A model generated the notes under the pieces. The model searched no databases and had not been told where the DNA came from. It saw only the letters and a list, made by a program, of their open reading frames with translations. This document shows positions 25,398 to 34,575 of a DNA stretch of 64,000 bases, one piece after another. Each line of letters opens with the position of its first letter. Position 1 is the stretch's first letter. The DNA is taken from NCBI RefSeq assembly GCF_019458805.1, contig NZ_JAIBOA010000014.1, positions 62,001 to 126,000 of the forward strand, given 5' to 3'. Both the position numbers and the translations under genes were made by a program. This stretch comes from Actinomadura parmotrematis. Its GTDB lineage: Bacteria > Actinomycetota > Actinomycetes > Streptosporangiales > Streptosporangiaceae.

Positions 25398-26480
25398 GTG
25401 GATTCCGCCTCGCTCGCGAACCTGAGCGACAAGCTCATGCTGACCACGGTCGTGCTGTACATCGTCGCGCTGGTCGCCTACGCCGCCGACCTCGGCTTCG
25501 GCCGGGGGCGCCGCCGCGCGGAGACCGCCGAGGCGCGGGAGGAGGCCCGGCGCGAGAGCCGGGTCCTCGCCGGCGCCGGCGGCGGCGACGCCGTGGACAC
25601 GACCGGCACGACGGACGGCGCGACCGGCACGACCGACGACGCGCCCGCCGACGTCCCCGCCGGGACCGCCGGGGAGGAGGGCGGCCGCGACTGGGGCCGC
25701 CTCGCGGTCCTTTTGAACCTGTTCGGCTGGGCGGCGAACCTCGGCGTGATCGTCACCCGCGGGATGGCGGTGCACCGCTGGCCGTGGGGCAACATGTACG
25801 AGTTCCTCACCGCGATCTCGTTCGCCGCGGTGACCGCCTTCCTGATCGTGGCGTTCCGCTACAAGGCGCGGTTCCTCGGCGCGTTCGTGATGGCCGCCGC
25901 CGTCATCGCGCTCGGGATCGACAACATCTGGCTGTACAACTCGGCCGGCCCGGTGATGCCCGCGCTGAACTCCTACTGGATCGCCATCCACGTCACCGCC
26001 GCGATCATCGCGACGGGCGCGTTCACCGTGGCGGGCGCGACGACGATCCTGTACGTGCTGAAGTCGCGGCGCGAGGCGCGCGGCCCGATCCCCGCGGACG
26101 CCCTGCTCGCCCGCGTCCCCTCCACCGAGCAGCTCGACCGGCTGGCGCTCCGCGTCACCATGTTCGCGTTCCCGATCTGGACGGCCGCCATCATCATGGG
26201 CGCCATCTGGGCCGACGACGCGTGGGGCCGCTACTGGGGCTGGGACCCCAAGGAGATCTGGTCGTTCGTCACCTGGATCGCCTACGCCGCCTACCTGCAC
26301 GCCCGGTCGACGGCGGGCTGGAAGGGCCGCCGTGCCGCGCTGCTGTCGCTGGTGGCGTTCGCCTGCCTGATCTTCAACTTCTTCGGCGTCAACTACATGT
26401 TCAAGGGCAAGCACTCCTACGCCGCGCCCGCCCCGGCCCCGGTCGTGCGGACCGTCGAGCGGAGCGGGGGCTCCGCCTAG
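25398..26480 (+). CDS. ccsA: cytochrome c biogenesis protein CcsA/CcsB (haem handling)
   Basis: 360 residues with about eight membrane segments and a hydrophilic, Gly/Thr-rich insertion at about 50-95. The haem-binding Trp-rich motif is WGRYWGWDPKEIWSFVTW (about residue 275), flanked by conserved His. GTG 25398 is preferred: AAGGAG ends 8 nt upstream. The GTG at 25389 overlapping the resB stop would add three residues but sits on the ribosome binding site. Last gene of resA-ccdA-resB-ccsA. Confidence 0.93.
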   Translation: MDSASLANLSDKLMLTTVVLYIVALVAYAADLGFGRGRRRAETAEAREEARRESRVLAGAGGGDAVDTTGTTDGATGTTDDAPADVPAGTAGEEGGRDWGRLAVLLNLFGWAANLGVIVTRGMAVHRWPWGNMYEFLTAISFAAVTAFLIVAFRYKARFLGAFVMAAAVIALGIDNIWLYNSAGPVMPALNSYWIAIHVTAAIIATGAFTVAGATTILYVLKSRREARGPIPADALLARVPSTEQLDRLALRVTMFAFPIWTAAIIMGAIWADDAWGRYWGWDPKEIWSFVTWIAYAAYLHARSTAGWKGRRAALLSLVAFACLIFNFFGVNYMFKGKHSYAAPAPAPVVRTVERSGGSA

Positions 26481-26488
26481 GGCACGTC

Positions 26489-26692
26489 CTAGGGCTGGTC
26501 CTCGCCGCGCAGCCGCCGGTCGAGGTCGCGCAGGAACTCGGGGTCGTCGTCCGGGCCTTTCGGTCCGGGCGGCGGCCCCGCGGCGTTGGCGGCGCCGCCG
26601 GGGGGCAGCTCGGCGGGGAACGAGACGCGTCGGGTGCGGACGAGCACGAGCCAGCCCGCGACGAGCAGCAGAACGATCAGGGCGAACGCCAT
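26489..26692 (-). CDS. small single-pass membrane protein
   Basis: 67 residues: one membrane helix at the N-terminus (FALIVLLLVAGWLVLV), then RTRR and a cytoplasmic tail ending DPEFLRDLDRRLRGEDQP. Convergent with ccsA, 8 bp apart. The tail motif DDDPEFLRDLDRRLR resembles small proteins I remember near actinobacterial ccs operons, but no function is known. Confidence 0.6.
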   Translation of the reverse strand: MAFALIVLLLVAGWLVLVRTRRVSFPAELPPGGAANAAGPPPGPKGPDDDPEFLRDLDRRLRGEDQP

Positions 26693-26853
26693 GAGACGAG
26701 ACTAAGCCCTGCGCGCTCCGCGCACCGGGGGTGGTCCGATCCGGCCGCATCCGGGCGCCGCGCCCGCCCGTGACCTAGCGGGATGACGCGGTGTCGGGCG
26801 GGGGCTTACCCTGCCTCTCGGGCCCCGGCGCGGGGCGCGGACGGAGGAGCCCG

Positions 26854-27765
26854 ATGCGCTTCAAAGGCATGCACCGCAAGCCGCGGGACGGCGCCGGGCC
26901 GCCGGCCGAGCAGCTCCGTCCCGACGGCGCCGGCCGGCCGGGACCGCGCGCCGCCCCGTCGCGCGACCGCTTCGGCCGCTTCCGCAAGAACGGCCGCGAC
27001 GACGGCGCGCTCCGCAAGGACCCCGACCTGCCGCCCGAGGCCGTCCAGGGCCGCTTCTCGCGCGCCGCGCTCCGCCGCGGCGACGGCGTCCCCGGCTGGA
27101 GCGACTACGAGCTGGCGCCCGACCTCCCGCGCACCGCGCCGCGCCCGCCGGACGCGCCGTGGGCGCCGGACGGCCGCACGCACTGCGGCGTCCTGGAGCG
27201 CGTCCTGCACCGCCAGTGGGACGCGCGCGAGGCGCCGCCGACGCCCGAGGTCGTCCGCGCGGTGGACAGCCTGGCGGCGCTGCCGGACGGGTTGAAGGAG
27301 CGGCTCGCCGCGGGCCTCGACGGCATCTACGTCGGCCCCGGCGGCGTCCCGGCGCTCGACGACATGGGGCACCTGCGCGACCATCCGCTGCCGTCGGGCC
27401 GCGGCACCTGGGACATCTGCGCGGGCGCCTACGGCGACCGCAAGGTGGTGGTGGGGGACCGGCCGTCGCCGACGCCCGACGTGATGATGCACGAGGTCGG
27501 GCACGCCCTGGACGACGTCGACGGGACGGCGGGGGAGTGGCAGTCCGACAGCGCGGCGTTCCGGGGGCTGTACGAGCTGTGCCGCCCCCACCTGGCCAGC
27601 GGGTTCCACACGCAGGGCGACGTGCTCGGCCGGCGGGAGTTCTTCGCCGACGCGTTCGCCGCGATCTCCTCCCGCCAGCGCCCGGCTCTGGTGGATATGC
27701 TCGCCGGCAACATCAGGGTGGCGCTGGAGGTCATGCTCTTCTTCAACCGCCGTTACGGCATCTGA
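26854..27765 (+). CDS. HEVGH zinc-metallopeptidase-like protein (anthrax lethal-factor-like domain)
   Basis: 303 residues; ATG after ACGGAGGAG. The first about 100 residues are basic and Pro-rich (low complexity). The C-terminal domain contains VMMHEVGHALDD (HExxH, about residue 211) and a downstream glutamate in RREFFADAFAAISSR (about residue 270), as in gluzincins of the ATLF/M34-like group. No signal peptide. It may be a toxin-like effector or a cytosolic protease. The 82-residue gene 20 bp downstream could be a partner. The substrate is unknown. Confidence 0.7.
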   Translation: MRFKGMHRKPRDGAGPPAEQLRPDGAGRPGPRAAPSRDRFGRFRKNGRDDGALRKDPDLPPEAVQGRFSRAALRRGDGVPGWSDYELAPDLPRTAPRPPDAPWAPDGRTHCGVLERVLHRQWDAREAPPTPEVVRAVDSLAALPDGLKERLAAGLDGIYVGPGGVPALDDMGHLRDHPLPSGRGTWDICAGAYGDRKVVVGDRPSPTPDVMMHEVGHALDDVDGTAGEWQSDSAAFRGLYELCRPHLASGFHTQGDVLGRREFFADAFAAISSRQRPALVDMLAGNIRVALEVMLFFNRRYGI

Positions 27766-27784
27766 GGCTCGGAGGCGATGGGCG

Positions 27785-28033
27785 ATGTACGTGATCCGGC
27801 TCCCGGACGGCACGCTGCGGGTTCCGCACGGCGTGCTGTCGGGCCCCGACGACGCGCCGACGATCGCGCAGGCGTACGTGGAGATCGGCCCGGACGACCC
27901 CGACTACGCGCGGCTGCTGCCGGACTCGGTGACCGAGGAGGAGCTGGCGGCGAAGCGGGCCGGATGGCGGGCGGGCGACGCCGAGCTGGCACGTACCTTC
28001 GAGGCGTGGAAGGCCGAGCGCGAGGACGACTGA
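27785..28033 (+). CDS. small acidic hypothetical protein
   Basis: 82 residues, beginning YVIRLPDGTLRVPHGVLSG, with a helical acidic end (TEEELAAKRAGWRAGDAELA). GGAGG lies 10 nt before the ATG. It directly follows the HEVGH protein on the same strand. Not recognised; an inhibitor or accessory role for the neighbour is conceivable but unsupported. Confidence 0.6.
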   Translation: MYVIRLPDGTLRVPHGVLSGPDDAPTIAQAYVEIGPDDPDYARLLPDSVTEEELAAKRAGWRAGDAELARTFEAWKAEREDD

Positions 28034-28283
28034 GCGCGCGGCGCGCCGGCCGGTGGAAAGGCGCGGAATGGCGCCGCCGGTAAAGATGAAGGAATTTCGG
28101 GTTCGTTGCGGGGGCGTTCCTGGTCCGCGGAACCGGCCATTCTTCCGCAGGGCCGGAAAAGGGCGCTGCGGGACCGGTTCCCGGGGCGGCCGGGCGCGGG
28201 GGGTGGCGGGAGCCGGGCTGGAGGAGAAGCGGCACCGGGCTGCGCCTCGCGCCGGCCGCCCAGGGCCGGCGGGTCGTGCTGGT

Positions 28284-28481
28284 CTAGCGCTCCACGCCCA
28301 CGGGCTCGTCCCCGCGGAGCAGGGCGTGCACCTCGGACTCGCGGAAACGGCGGTGGCCGCCGGGAGTGCGGATACTGCTGATCCGGCCGGCCGCGGCCCA
28401 GCGGGTGACCGTCTTAGGGTCGACCCGGAAGAGGGCTGCGACCTCCCCTGGGGTCAGCAGGCGCTCACTGGTGCTCTCCAC
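28284..28481 (-). CDS. bldC: developmental transcriptional regulator BldC
   Basis: 65 residues. LLTPGEVAALFRVDPKTVTRWA and SIRTPGGHRRFRESEVHALL are nearly identical to Streptomyces BldC, a small MerR-like protein that binds head-to-tail on direct repeats and controls entry into development. GTG start with GGGGGAGAG upstream. Single gene with an AT-rich upstream region. Its presence supports a sporulating or filamentous actinomycete. Confidence 0.93.
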   Translation of the reverse strand: MESTSERLLTPGEVAALFRVDPKTVTRWAAAGRISSIRTPGGHRRFRESEVHALLRGDEPVGVER

Positions 28482-28560
28482 GTTTTCTCTCCCCCTTTGT
28501 CCCGCTCTCGGCGCGGGTGGACTGTTTCCTAGTGTGGCGGGTCAAGACCGATTTCTCCCT

Positions 28561-28595
28561 TGTTTTCGGAAAACATCACGCTGCGTAGTTTTCCG
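28561..28595. promoter_or_regulatory. palindromic element upstream of bldC
   Basis: TGTTTTC-g-GAAAACA (28561-28575) is a perfect palindrome. A third half-site, GTTTTCCG at 28588-28595, pairs with CGGAAAAC at 28567-28574. It lies 80-115 bp upstream of the bldC start in unusually AT-rich DNA, so it is a candidate operator. Confidence 0.45.
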
Positions 28596-28772
28596 AGCTG
28601 GAACGATGACGTGAAGTGAGCGCGGCAGGGGACACATCGGTCACGCGGTTCCCACGAGGATCACCCGGTCCGGCGCCGAAAGGGCCGTTGAGGCCCGCTC
28701 CGCGCGACCGGATGGGCCTCCGGCCGGGCCGAGCCCGGCCCGCGCGGGGGTGCGGGTACCCTCGTAACCGTC

Positions 28773-29006
28773 ATGCACCCTGTACTCCGTTACTCCCTCG
28801 CGCGGCTCGGCATCTTCGCCGCCACCGCCGCGGTGCTGTGGTTCACGCCCCTCCAGCAGGCGCCCGTGTTCCTGCTGCTCGCCGCCGTCCTGCTGAGCGG
28901 CGTCATCAGCTACGTCCTGCTGTCGCGCCAGCGCGACGCGGTGTCGGCCGCCGTCACCGACAAGGCCGCCCGGATCGAGCGCGCCCGCACCGGCAAAGAG
29001 GTCTGA
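28773..29006 (+). CDS. DUF4229 family small membrane protein
   Basis: 77 residues with two membrane helices (LGIFAATAAVLWFTPL and PVFLLLAAVLLSGVISYVLL) and a charged C-terminal helix (RDAVSAAVTDKAARIERARTGKEV). This matches the actinobacterial DUF4229 family, regularly found near menG. TACCCT at 28757-28762 places the start point close to the ATG, so it is probably leaderless. Function unknown. Confidence 0.8.
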   Translation: MHPVLRYSLARLGIFAATAAVLWFTPLQQAPVFLLLAAVLLSGVISYVLLSRQRDAVSAAVTDKAARIERARTGKEV

Positions 29007-29119
29007 CCGCCCCTCCGCACAGGCCGCCGCACCGGCCTTCCCACGGCGCCCGCCGGGCCCCTGACCCGCTGGCGCGGGCGGTGCGCGCCCGCCGGGGAGG
29101 CGCCTCCTAGGGTGGGGGC

Positions 29120-29896
29120 ATGACCCGCGCCTCTCTCGACAAACGCCCCGCCGACGTGGCGGCCATGTTCGACGGCACCGCCGAACGCTACGACCTGCTG
29201 AACACCCTCATGACGGGCGGCCAGGACCGCCGCTGGCGGCGCGAGGTCGTCCGGGCCCTCGGCGCCCGCCCCGGCGAGCGCGTCCTCGACCTCGCCGCCG
29301 GCACCGGCACCTCGTCCGTCCCGTTCGCCGAGGCGGGCGCCGACACCGTCGCCTGCGACTTCTCCCTCGGCATGCTGCGCGTCGGGGTGAAGCGTCAGGC
29401 AGAGCGAACGGAGCGAAGCGAGGGTCGCTCTGCGGCTGTTGCCGGGGGTGCGGGGGTCGCCCCCCGCGAGGGGCGACGCGTGCGGCGGCTCAGCTTCGTC
29501 GCGGGCGACGCGCTGCGGCTGCCGTTCGCCGACGCCTCCTTCGACGCGGTGACGATCTCCTTCGGGCTGCGCAACGTCGCCGACACCGCCGGCGCGCTCC
29601 GCGAGCTGCGCCGCGTCGCCAAGCCGGGCGGCCGGCTGCTGATCTGCGAGGTCAGCCACCCGCCGAACCCGGTGCTCGCGCTCGGCCACCGCACCCACCT
29701 GAAGTACGGCCTGCCGCTGCTCGCGCGGGTCAGCTCCAACCCCGACTCCTACACCTACCTCGCCGAGTCCACCCTCGCCTGGCCCGACCAGGCGGCGCTG
29801 GCCCGGCTGATCCAGGAGGCGGGCTGGACGGACGTCGCCTGGCGCGACCTCACCTTCGGCGTCGCCGCGCTGCACCGCGCCGCCAACCCGCGCTGA
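29120..29896 (+). CDS. menG: demethylmenaquinone methyltransferase with a palindromic in-frame insertion
   Basis: 258 residues, SAM-dependent C-methylation of demethylmenaquinone, the last step of menaquinone synthesis. UbiE/MenG signatures: FDGTAERYDLLNTLMTGGQD, the SAM motif VLDLAAGTGTSS, ACDFSLGMLRVG, and DAVTISFGLRNVAD. The family is about 230 residues. Here about 30 extra residues (about 91-121, rich in Arg, Ala and Gly) lie between the second and third strands of the SAM fold and are encoded by hairpin-forming DNA (see the repeat feature). TAGGGT at 29108-29113 gives a leaderless start. Confidence 0.92.
   Translation: MTRASLDKRPADVAAMFDGTAERYDLLNTLMTGGQDRRWRREVVRALGARPGERVLDLAAGTGTSSVPFAEAGADTVACDFSLGMLRVGVKRQAERTERSEGRSAAVAGGAGVAPREGRRVRRLSFVAGDALRLPFADASFDAVTISFGLRNVADTAGALRELRRVAKPGGRLLICEVSHPPNPVLALGHRTHLKYGLPLLARVSSNPDSYTYLAESTLAWPDQAALARLIQEAGWTDVAWRDLTFGVAALHRAANPR
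29399..29477 (+). repeat. palindromic element inserted in the menG reading frame
   Basis: Two dyads in tandem. First, GCAGAGCGA (29399-29407) pairs with TCGCTCTGC (29425-29433). Second, GTCGCCCC (29456-29463) pairs with GGGGCGAC (29470-29477), with an alternative hairpin GCGGGGG/CCCCCGC (29450-29456 with 29461-29467). Codon bias breaks here. It is compatible with a REP/MITE-like element. No second copy was noticed in this window. Confidence 0.65.
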
Positions 29897-29902
29897 TCGT
29901 TT

Positions 29903-29935
29903 CCGGTCCGGATGGGACAGACGTATTCGGACCGG
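29903..29935. terminator. possible terminator after menG
   Basis: Stem CCGGTCCG/CGGACCGG (8 bp) with a 17-nt loop starts 6 nt after the menG stop and lies before the menJ promoter. Confidence 0.4.
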
Positions 29936-29983
29936 TCCAAATCCGGCGGCTCGTAGAGGTATCCACGGGCCGCCGCGAAGGAA

Positions 29984-30020
29984 TAGACTCCCGAACGGAT
30001 TCTTGTGAAGTACTTCACAA
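29984..30020 (+). promoter_or_regulatory. menJ-nuo promoter with a perfect Rex operator
   Basis: -10 TAGACT at 29984-29989 (weak -35), start near 29996. TTGTGAAGTACTTCACAA at 30003-30020 is a perfect 18-bp dyad identical in form to the Rex operator consensus and would lie at about +8 to +25, blocking transcription when NADH/NAD+ is low. The gene for Rex is at 8706-9443. Confidence 0.88.
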
Positions 30021-30043
30021 GCGAACGAGCTAAGAGGAACGCT

Positions 30044-31300
30044 GTGACCGACTCCACCCGACACGCGGACGTCATCGTCGTCGGGGCCGGGCCCGCCGGA
30101 TCGTCGACCGCCTACTGGCTGGCCCAGGCCGGACTCGACGTGCTGCTGCTGGAGAAGGCCACCTTCCCGCGCGACAAGATCTGCGGGGACGGTCTCACGC
30201 CGCGCGCCGTGCGCGCCCTCATCTCCATGGGCGTGGACATCAACGCGCCCGGCTGGTCCCGCAACAAGGGCCTGCGGATCTACGGCGGCGGCGCCAAGGT
30301 CGAGCTGGCCTGGCCCGAGCTCGCGAGCTTCCCCGACTTCGGCCTCGTCCGCACCCGGATGGACCTGGACCAGCTCCTCGCCGAGCACGCCGCGAAGGCG
30401 GGCGCCCGGCTGCTGCAGGGCTGCAACGTCACCGGCCCGATCCTGGACGAGCGCACGGACCGCATCACCGGCGTCACCGCGAAGTTCGAGGGCGAGGAGG
30501 TCGAGTTCCACGCCCCGCTCGTCGTCGCCGCCGACGGCAATTCCACCCGGCTGTCGCTCGCCATGGGCCTCCAGCGCCGCGAGGACCGGCCGATGGGCGT
30601 CGCGGTCCGCCGCTACTACACGAGCCCGCGCCACACCGACGAGTACATGGAGGCGTGGCTGGAGCTGTGGGACGGGCAGCGGCTGCTGCCCGGCTACGGC
30701 TGGGTGTTCCCGGTCGCCGACGGCACCTGCAACGTCGGCCTCGGCCTGCTCAACACCAGCAAGTCGTTCCAGAACGTCGACTACCGCGGGATGCTGAAGT
30801 CCTGGACGGCGCAGATGCCGCCGGAGTGGCGGTTCGACGAGGAGCACGCGACCGGCCCGACGCGCGGCGCCGCGCTGCCGATGGGCTTCAACCGGCAGCC
30901 GCACTACACCCGCGGGATGCTGCTCGTCGGCGACGCCGGCGGCATGATCAACCCGTTCAACGGCGAGGGCATCGACTACGCGCTGGAGTCCGGCCGGCTC
31001 GCCGCCGACATCATGGTGCAGGCGCTCGCCCGCAGCACCCCGGCGCAGCGCGAGCGGACGCTCTACGAGTACCCGCGCATCCTGAAGGACGAGCACGGCG
31101 GCTACTTCACGCTGGCCCGCGTGTTCGTGCAGGCCATCGGCGACCCGCGGGTGATGAAATTCCTCACCACGCACGGCCTGCCGCACCCCACGCTGATGCG
31201 GTTCACGCTGAAGCTGCTGGCCAACCTCACCGACCCCCGCGGCGGCGACGCCATGGACCGCCTCATCAACGCGATGCAGAAGGTGGCGCCGTCCGCATGA
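30044..31300 (+). CDS. menJ: geranylgeranyl reductase family flavoprotein, probable menaquinone reductase MenJ
   Basis: 418 residues. FAD-binding Rossmann motif ADVIVVGAGPAGSSTAYWLA at the N-terminus, KICGDGLTPRAVRAL (about residue 45-60), and the second FAD motif GMLLVGDAGGMINPFNGEGIDYA. It is close in sequence and context to mycobacterial MenJ (Rv0561c), which saturates the beta-isoprene of menaquinone. GTG 30044 with AGAGGAAC upstream is preferred; a start at 30005 would lie within the Rex operator. It sits between menG and nuoA, under the Rex box. The region 31301-31570 that follows has no gene. Confidence 0.9.
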   Translation: MTDSTRHADVIVVGAGPAGSSTAYWLAQAGLDVLLLEKATFPRDKICGDGLTPRAVRALISMGVDINAPGWSRNKGLRIYGGGAKVELAWPELASFPDFGLVRTRMDLDQLLAEHAAKAGARLLQGCNVTGPILDERTDRITGVTAKFEGEEVEFHAPLVVAADGNSTRLSLAMGLQRREDRPMGVAVRRYYTSPRHTDEYMEAWLELWDGQRLLPGYGWVFPVADGTCNVGLGLLNTSKSFQNVDYRGMLKSWTAQMPPEWRFDEEHATGPTRGAALPMGFNRQPHYTRGMLLVGDAGGMINPFNGEGIDYALESGRLAADIMVQALARSTPAQRERTLYEYPRILKDEHGGYFTLARVFVQAIGDPRVMKFLTTHGLPHPTLMRFTLKLLANLTDPRGGDAMDRLINAMQKVAPSA

Positions 31301-31423
31301 GCGAAACGACGGGACGCGGCACGGCGCTGCGCGAGACGGGTACCGGGGACGGCTCATGAACCGGCGAGCGGGGACGACCGCATGACCCGACCCCCCGAGG
31401 GGAGTGCTATTGATCACCTTGGC

Positions 31424-31460
31424 TAGGGTGGCCACCCGTGTCCGTGACCGAGCTCACGGA
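31424..31460 (+). promoter_or_regulatory. possible nuoA promoter with a CRP/FNR-type site
   Basis: -10-like TAGGGT (31424-31429; poor -35) is followed by TCCGTGA-N6-TCACGGA at 31441-31460, containing the GTGA-N6-TCAC core of CRP/FNR-family sites. A site just downstream of a start point would favour repression. The rest of the 270-bp menJ-nuoA gap shows a GC-rich leader and GAGGAGAGG ahead of nuoA. Confidence 0.45.
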
Positions 31461-31570
31461 GGTACGGGCGAGGCCGCCGCGGGCCCCCCGCCCGGCGCCG
31501 CGCGGAACGCGCGCGGCGCGGGGCGCGCCCCGTACAGCGTCGTACGTTCCGAGGAGAGGCAGTAGAGACG

Positions 31571-31930
31571 ATGGATCTCTATGTTCCGATCATCGTGCTG
31601 GGAGTGCTGGCGTTCCTGTTCGCCGCCGGCTCGGTGGCGATGGCCTCCGTGACCGGCCCGAAGCGGTGGAACCGGGCACGGCTGGACGCCTACGAGTGCG
31701 GCATCGAGCCGACGCCGCAGCCGGTCGGCGGCGGCCGGTTCCCCATCAAGTACTACCTGACGGCGATGCTGTTCATCGTCTTCGACATCGAGATCATCTT
31801 CCTCTACCCCTGGGCGGTCGCCTTCGACCACCTGGGGATTTTCGGTCTTGTGGAGATGGTCCTTTTCATCCTCACCGTGCTGGTGGCGTACGCCTACATC
31901 TGGCGGCGCGGTGGACTGGAGTGGGACTAG
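31571..31930 (+). CDS. nuoA: NADH-quinone oxidoreductase subunit A
   Basis: 119 residues with three membrane helices. Signature: LDAYECGIEPTPQP with the conserved Cys loop and FPIKYYLTAMLFIVFDIEIIFLYPWAV, the invariant acidic helix next to the quinone tunnel. ATG follows GAGGAGAGG. First of fourteen complex I subunits in order A-N with overlapping or nearly touching reading frames, a single operon. Confidence 0.96.
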   Translation: MDLYVPIIVLGVLAFLFAAGSVAMASVTGPKRWNRARLDAYECGIEPTPQPVGGGRFPIKYYLTAMLFIVFDIEIIFLYPWAVAFDHLGIFGLVEMVLFILTVLVAYAYIWRRGGLEWD

Positions 31931-31932
31931 AT

Positions 31933-32481
31933 ATGGGTCTAGAGGAGAAGCTGCCCAGCGGGTTCCTGCTGACGACGGTCGAGCAGGTCGCCGGCTGGGC
32001 GCGCAAGAGCTCGGTGTGGCCGGCGACGTTCGGCCTGGCCTGCTGCGCGATCGAGATGATGGCCGCGGGCGACCCGCGGCACGACTTCTCGCGGTGGGGG
32101 ATGGAGCGGGCGTCGGCGACGCCCCGGCAGGCCGACCTGATGATCGTCGCGGGCCGGGTGAGCCAGAAGATGGCGCCGGTGCTGCGGCAGATCTACGACC
32201 AGATGACCGAGCCCAAGTGGGTCATCGCGATGGGCGTGTGCGCCTCCTCGGGCGGCATGTTCAACAACTACGCGATCGTGCAGGGCGTCGACCACGTCGT
32301 GCCGGTGGACATCTACCTGCCGGGCTGCCCGCCGCGGCCGGAGATGCTGCTCGACGCGATCATGAAGCTGCACGACAAGATCCAGAACACCAAGCTCGGA
32401 CCGCAGCGCGCCAAGCAGATCCAGGAGCTGGAAGAGGCCAAGCGCCGCCAGTTGCCGCTGCTCGGACAGGGGACGATCTGA
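31933..32481 (+). CDS. nuoB: NADH-quinone oxidoreductase subunit B
   Basis: 182 residues, carrying the terminal 4Fe-4S cluster N2. The tandem cysteines are in FGLACCAIEMMAAG, the third in MGVCASSGGMF and the fourth in YLPGCPPRPEMLL. Peripheral arm, next to the quinone site. The C-terminus is a short helical tail. Two bases separate it from nuoA. Confidence 0.97.
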   Translation: MGLEEKLPSGFLLTTVEQVAGWARKSSVWPATFGLACCAIEMMAAGDPRHDFSRWGMERASATPRQADLMIVAGRVSQKMAPVLRQIYDQMTEPKWVIAMGVCASSGGMFNNYAIVQGVDHVVPVDIYLPGCPPRPEMLLDAIMKLHDKIQNTKLGPQRAKQIQELEEAKRRQLPLLGQGTI

Positions 32482-32482
32482 C

Positions 32483-33225
32483 ATGAGCTCTCACCACCCG
32501 GAGCAGGCGGCCGAGCAGGCCGCGGACCGGCTCCCCGAGCCCGCCGAGGACGCGCCGCAGGAGCAGCCCGTCGCGCGCATGGGCATGTTCGGCGCGCGGA
32601 CGACCGGCGACACCTCCGGCTACGGCGGCCTCGTCGTCCGGCGGCGGCCGAAGCTGTCGTCCGAGCGGCCCTACGGCGGCCCGGAGGGCGCCGCCGAGGC
32701 GGGCGCCTTCGACGCGGTCGCGGACGCGCTGGAGTCGGCGCTGCCGGAATTCGGCGACGCGGTCGAGCGCGTCGTCGCCGACCGCGGCGAGCTGACCCTG
32801 CACGTGCGCCGCGAGCACCTGGTGTCCGTCGCGCGGGCGCTGCGGGACCGGCCGGAGCTGCGCTTCGAGCTGTGCAGCGGGGTGTCGGGCGTGCACTACC
32901 CCGACGACGCGGGCGCGGAGCTGCACGCCGTCTACCACCTGCTGTCGATCACCCACAACCGGCGCATCCGGCTGGAGGCGTCCTGCCCGGACGCCGATCC
33001 GCACCTCCCGTCGCTGGTGGAGGTCTACCCGACCAACGACTGGCACGAACGCGAGACCTGGGACTTCTTCGGGATCGTGTTCGACGGGCACCCGGCGCTC
33101 ACCCGCATCGAGATGCCGGACGACTGGGTCGGCCACCCGCAGCGCAAGGACTACCCGCTCGGCGGCATCCCCGTCGAGTACCGCGGCGCCGAGATCCCGC
33201 CGCCGGACGAGCGCAGGAGCTACGT

Positions 33226-33229
<4 letters not shown>
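32483..33229 (+). CDS. nuoC: NADH-quinone oxidoreductase subunit C
   Basis: 248 residues. The first about 75 residues are an acidic, variable extension; the 30-kDa subunit domain follows. Signature: FELCSGVSGVHYPD, HNRRIRLEASCPDADPHLPSLVEVYPTNDWHERETWDFFGIVFDGHP and the C-terminal RKDYPLGG. It binds NuoD in the peripheral arm. Not fused to nuoD as in E. coli. Confidence 0.96.

Positions 33230-34571
<1,342 letters not shown>

Positions 34572-34575
<4 letters not shown>

Noticed and set aside
28034..28283. Frames in the gap between the 82-residue gene and bldC
   Set aside because: Arg/Gly-rich low-complexity translations, with no coherent start region.
31297..31386. Tiny ATGA-coupled frames after menJ (20 and 9 codons)
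   Set aside because: No conserved features and too short to judge; probably chance frames in the nuo leader.
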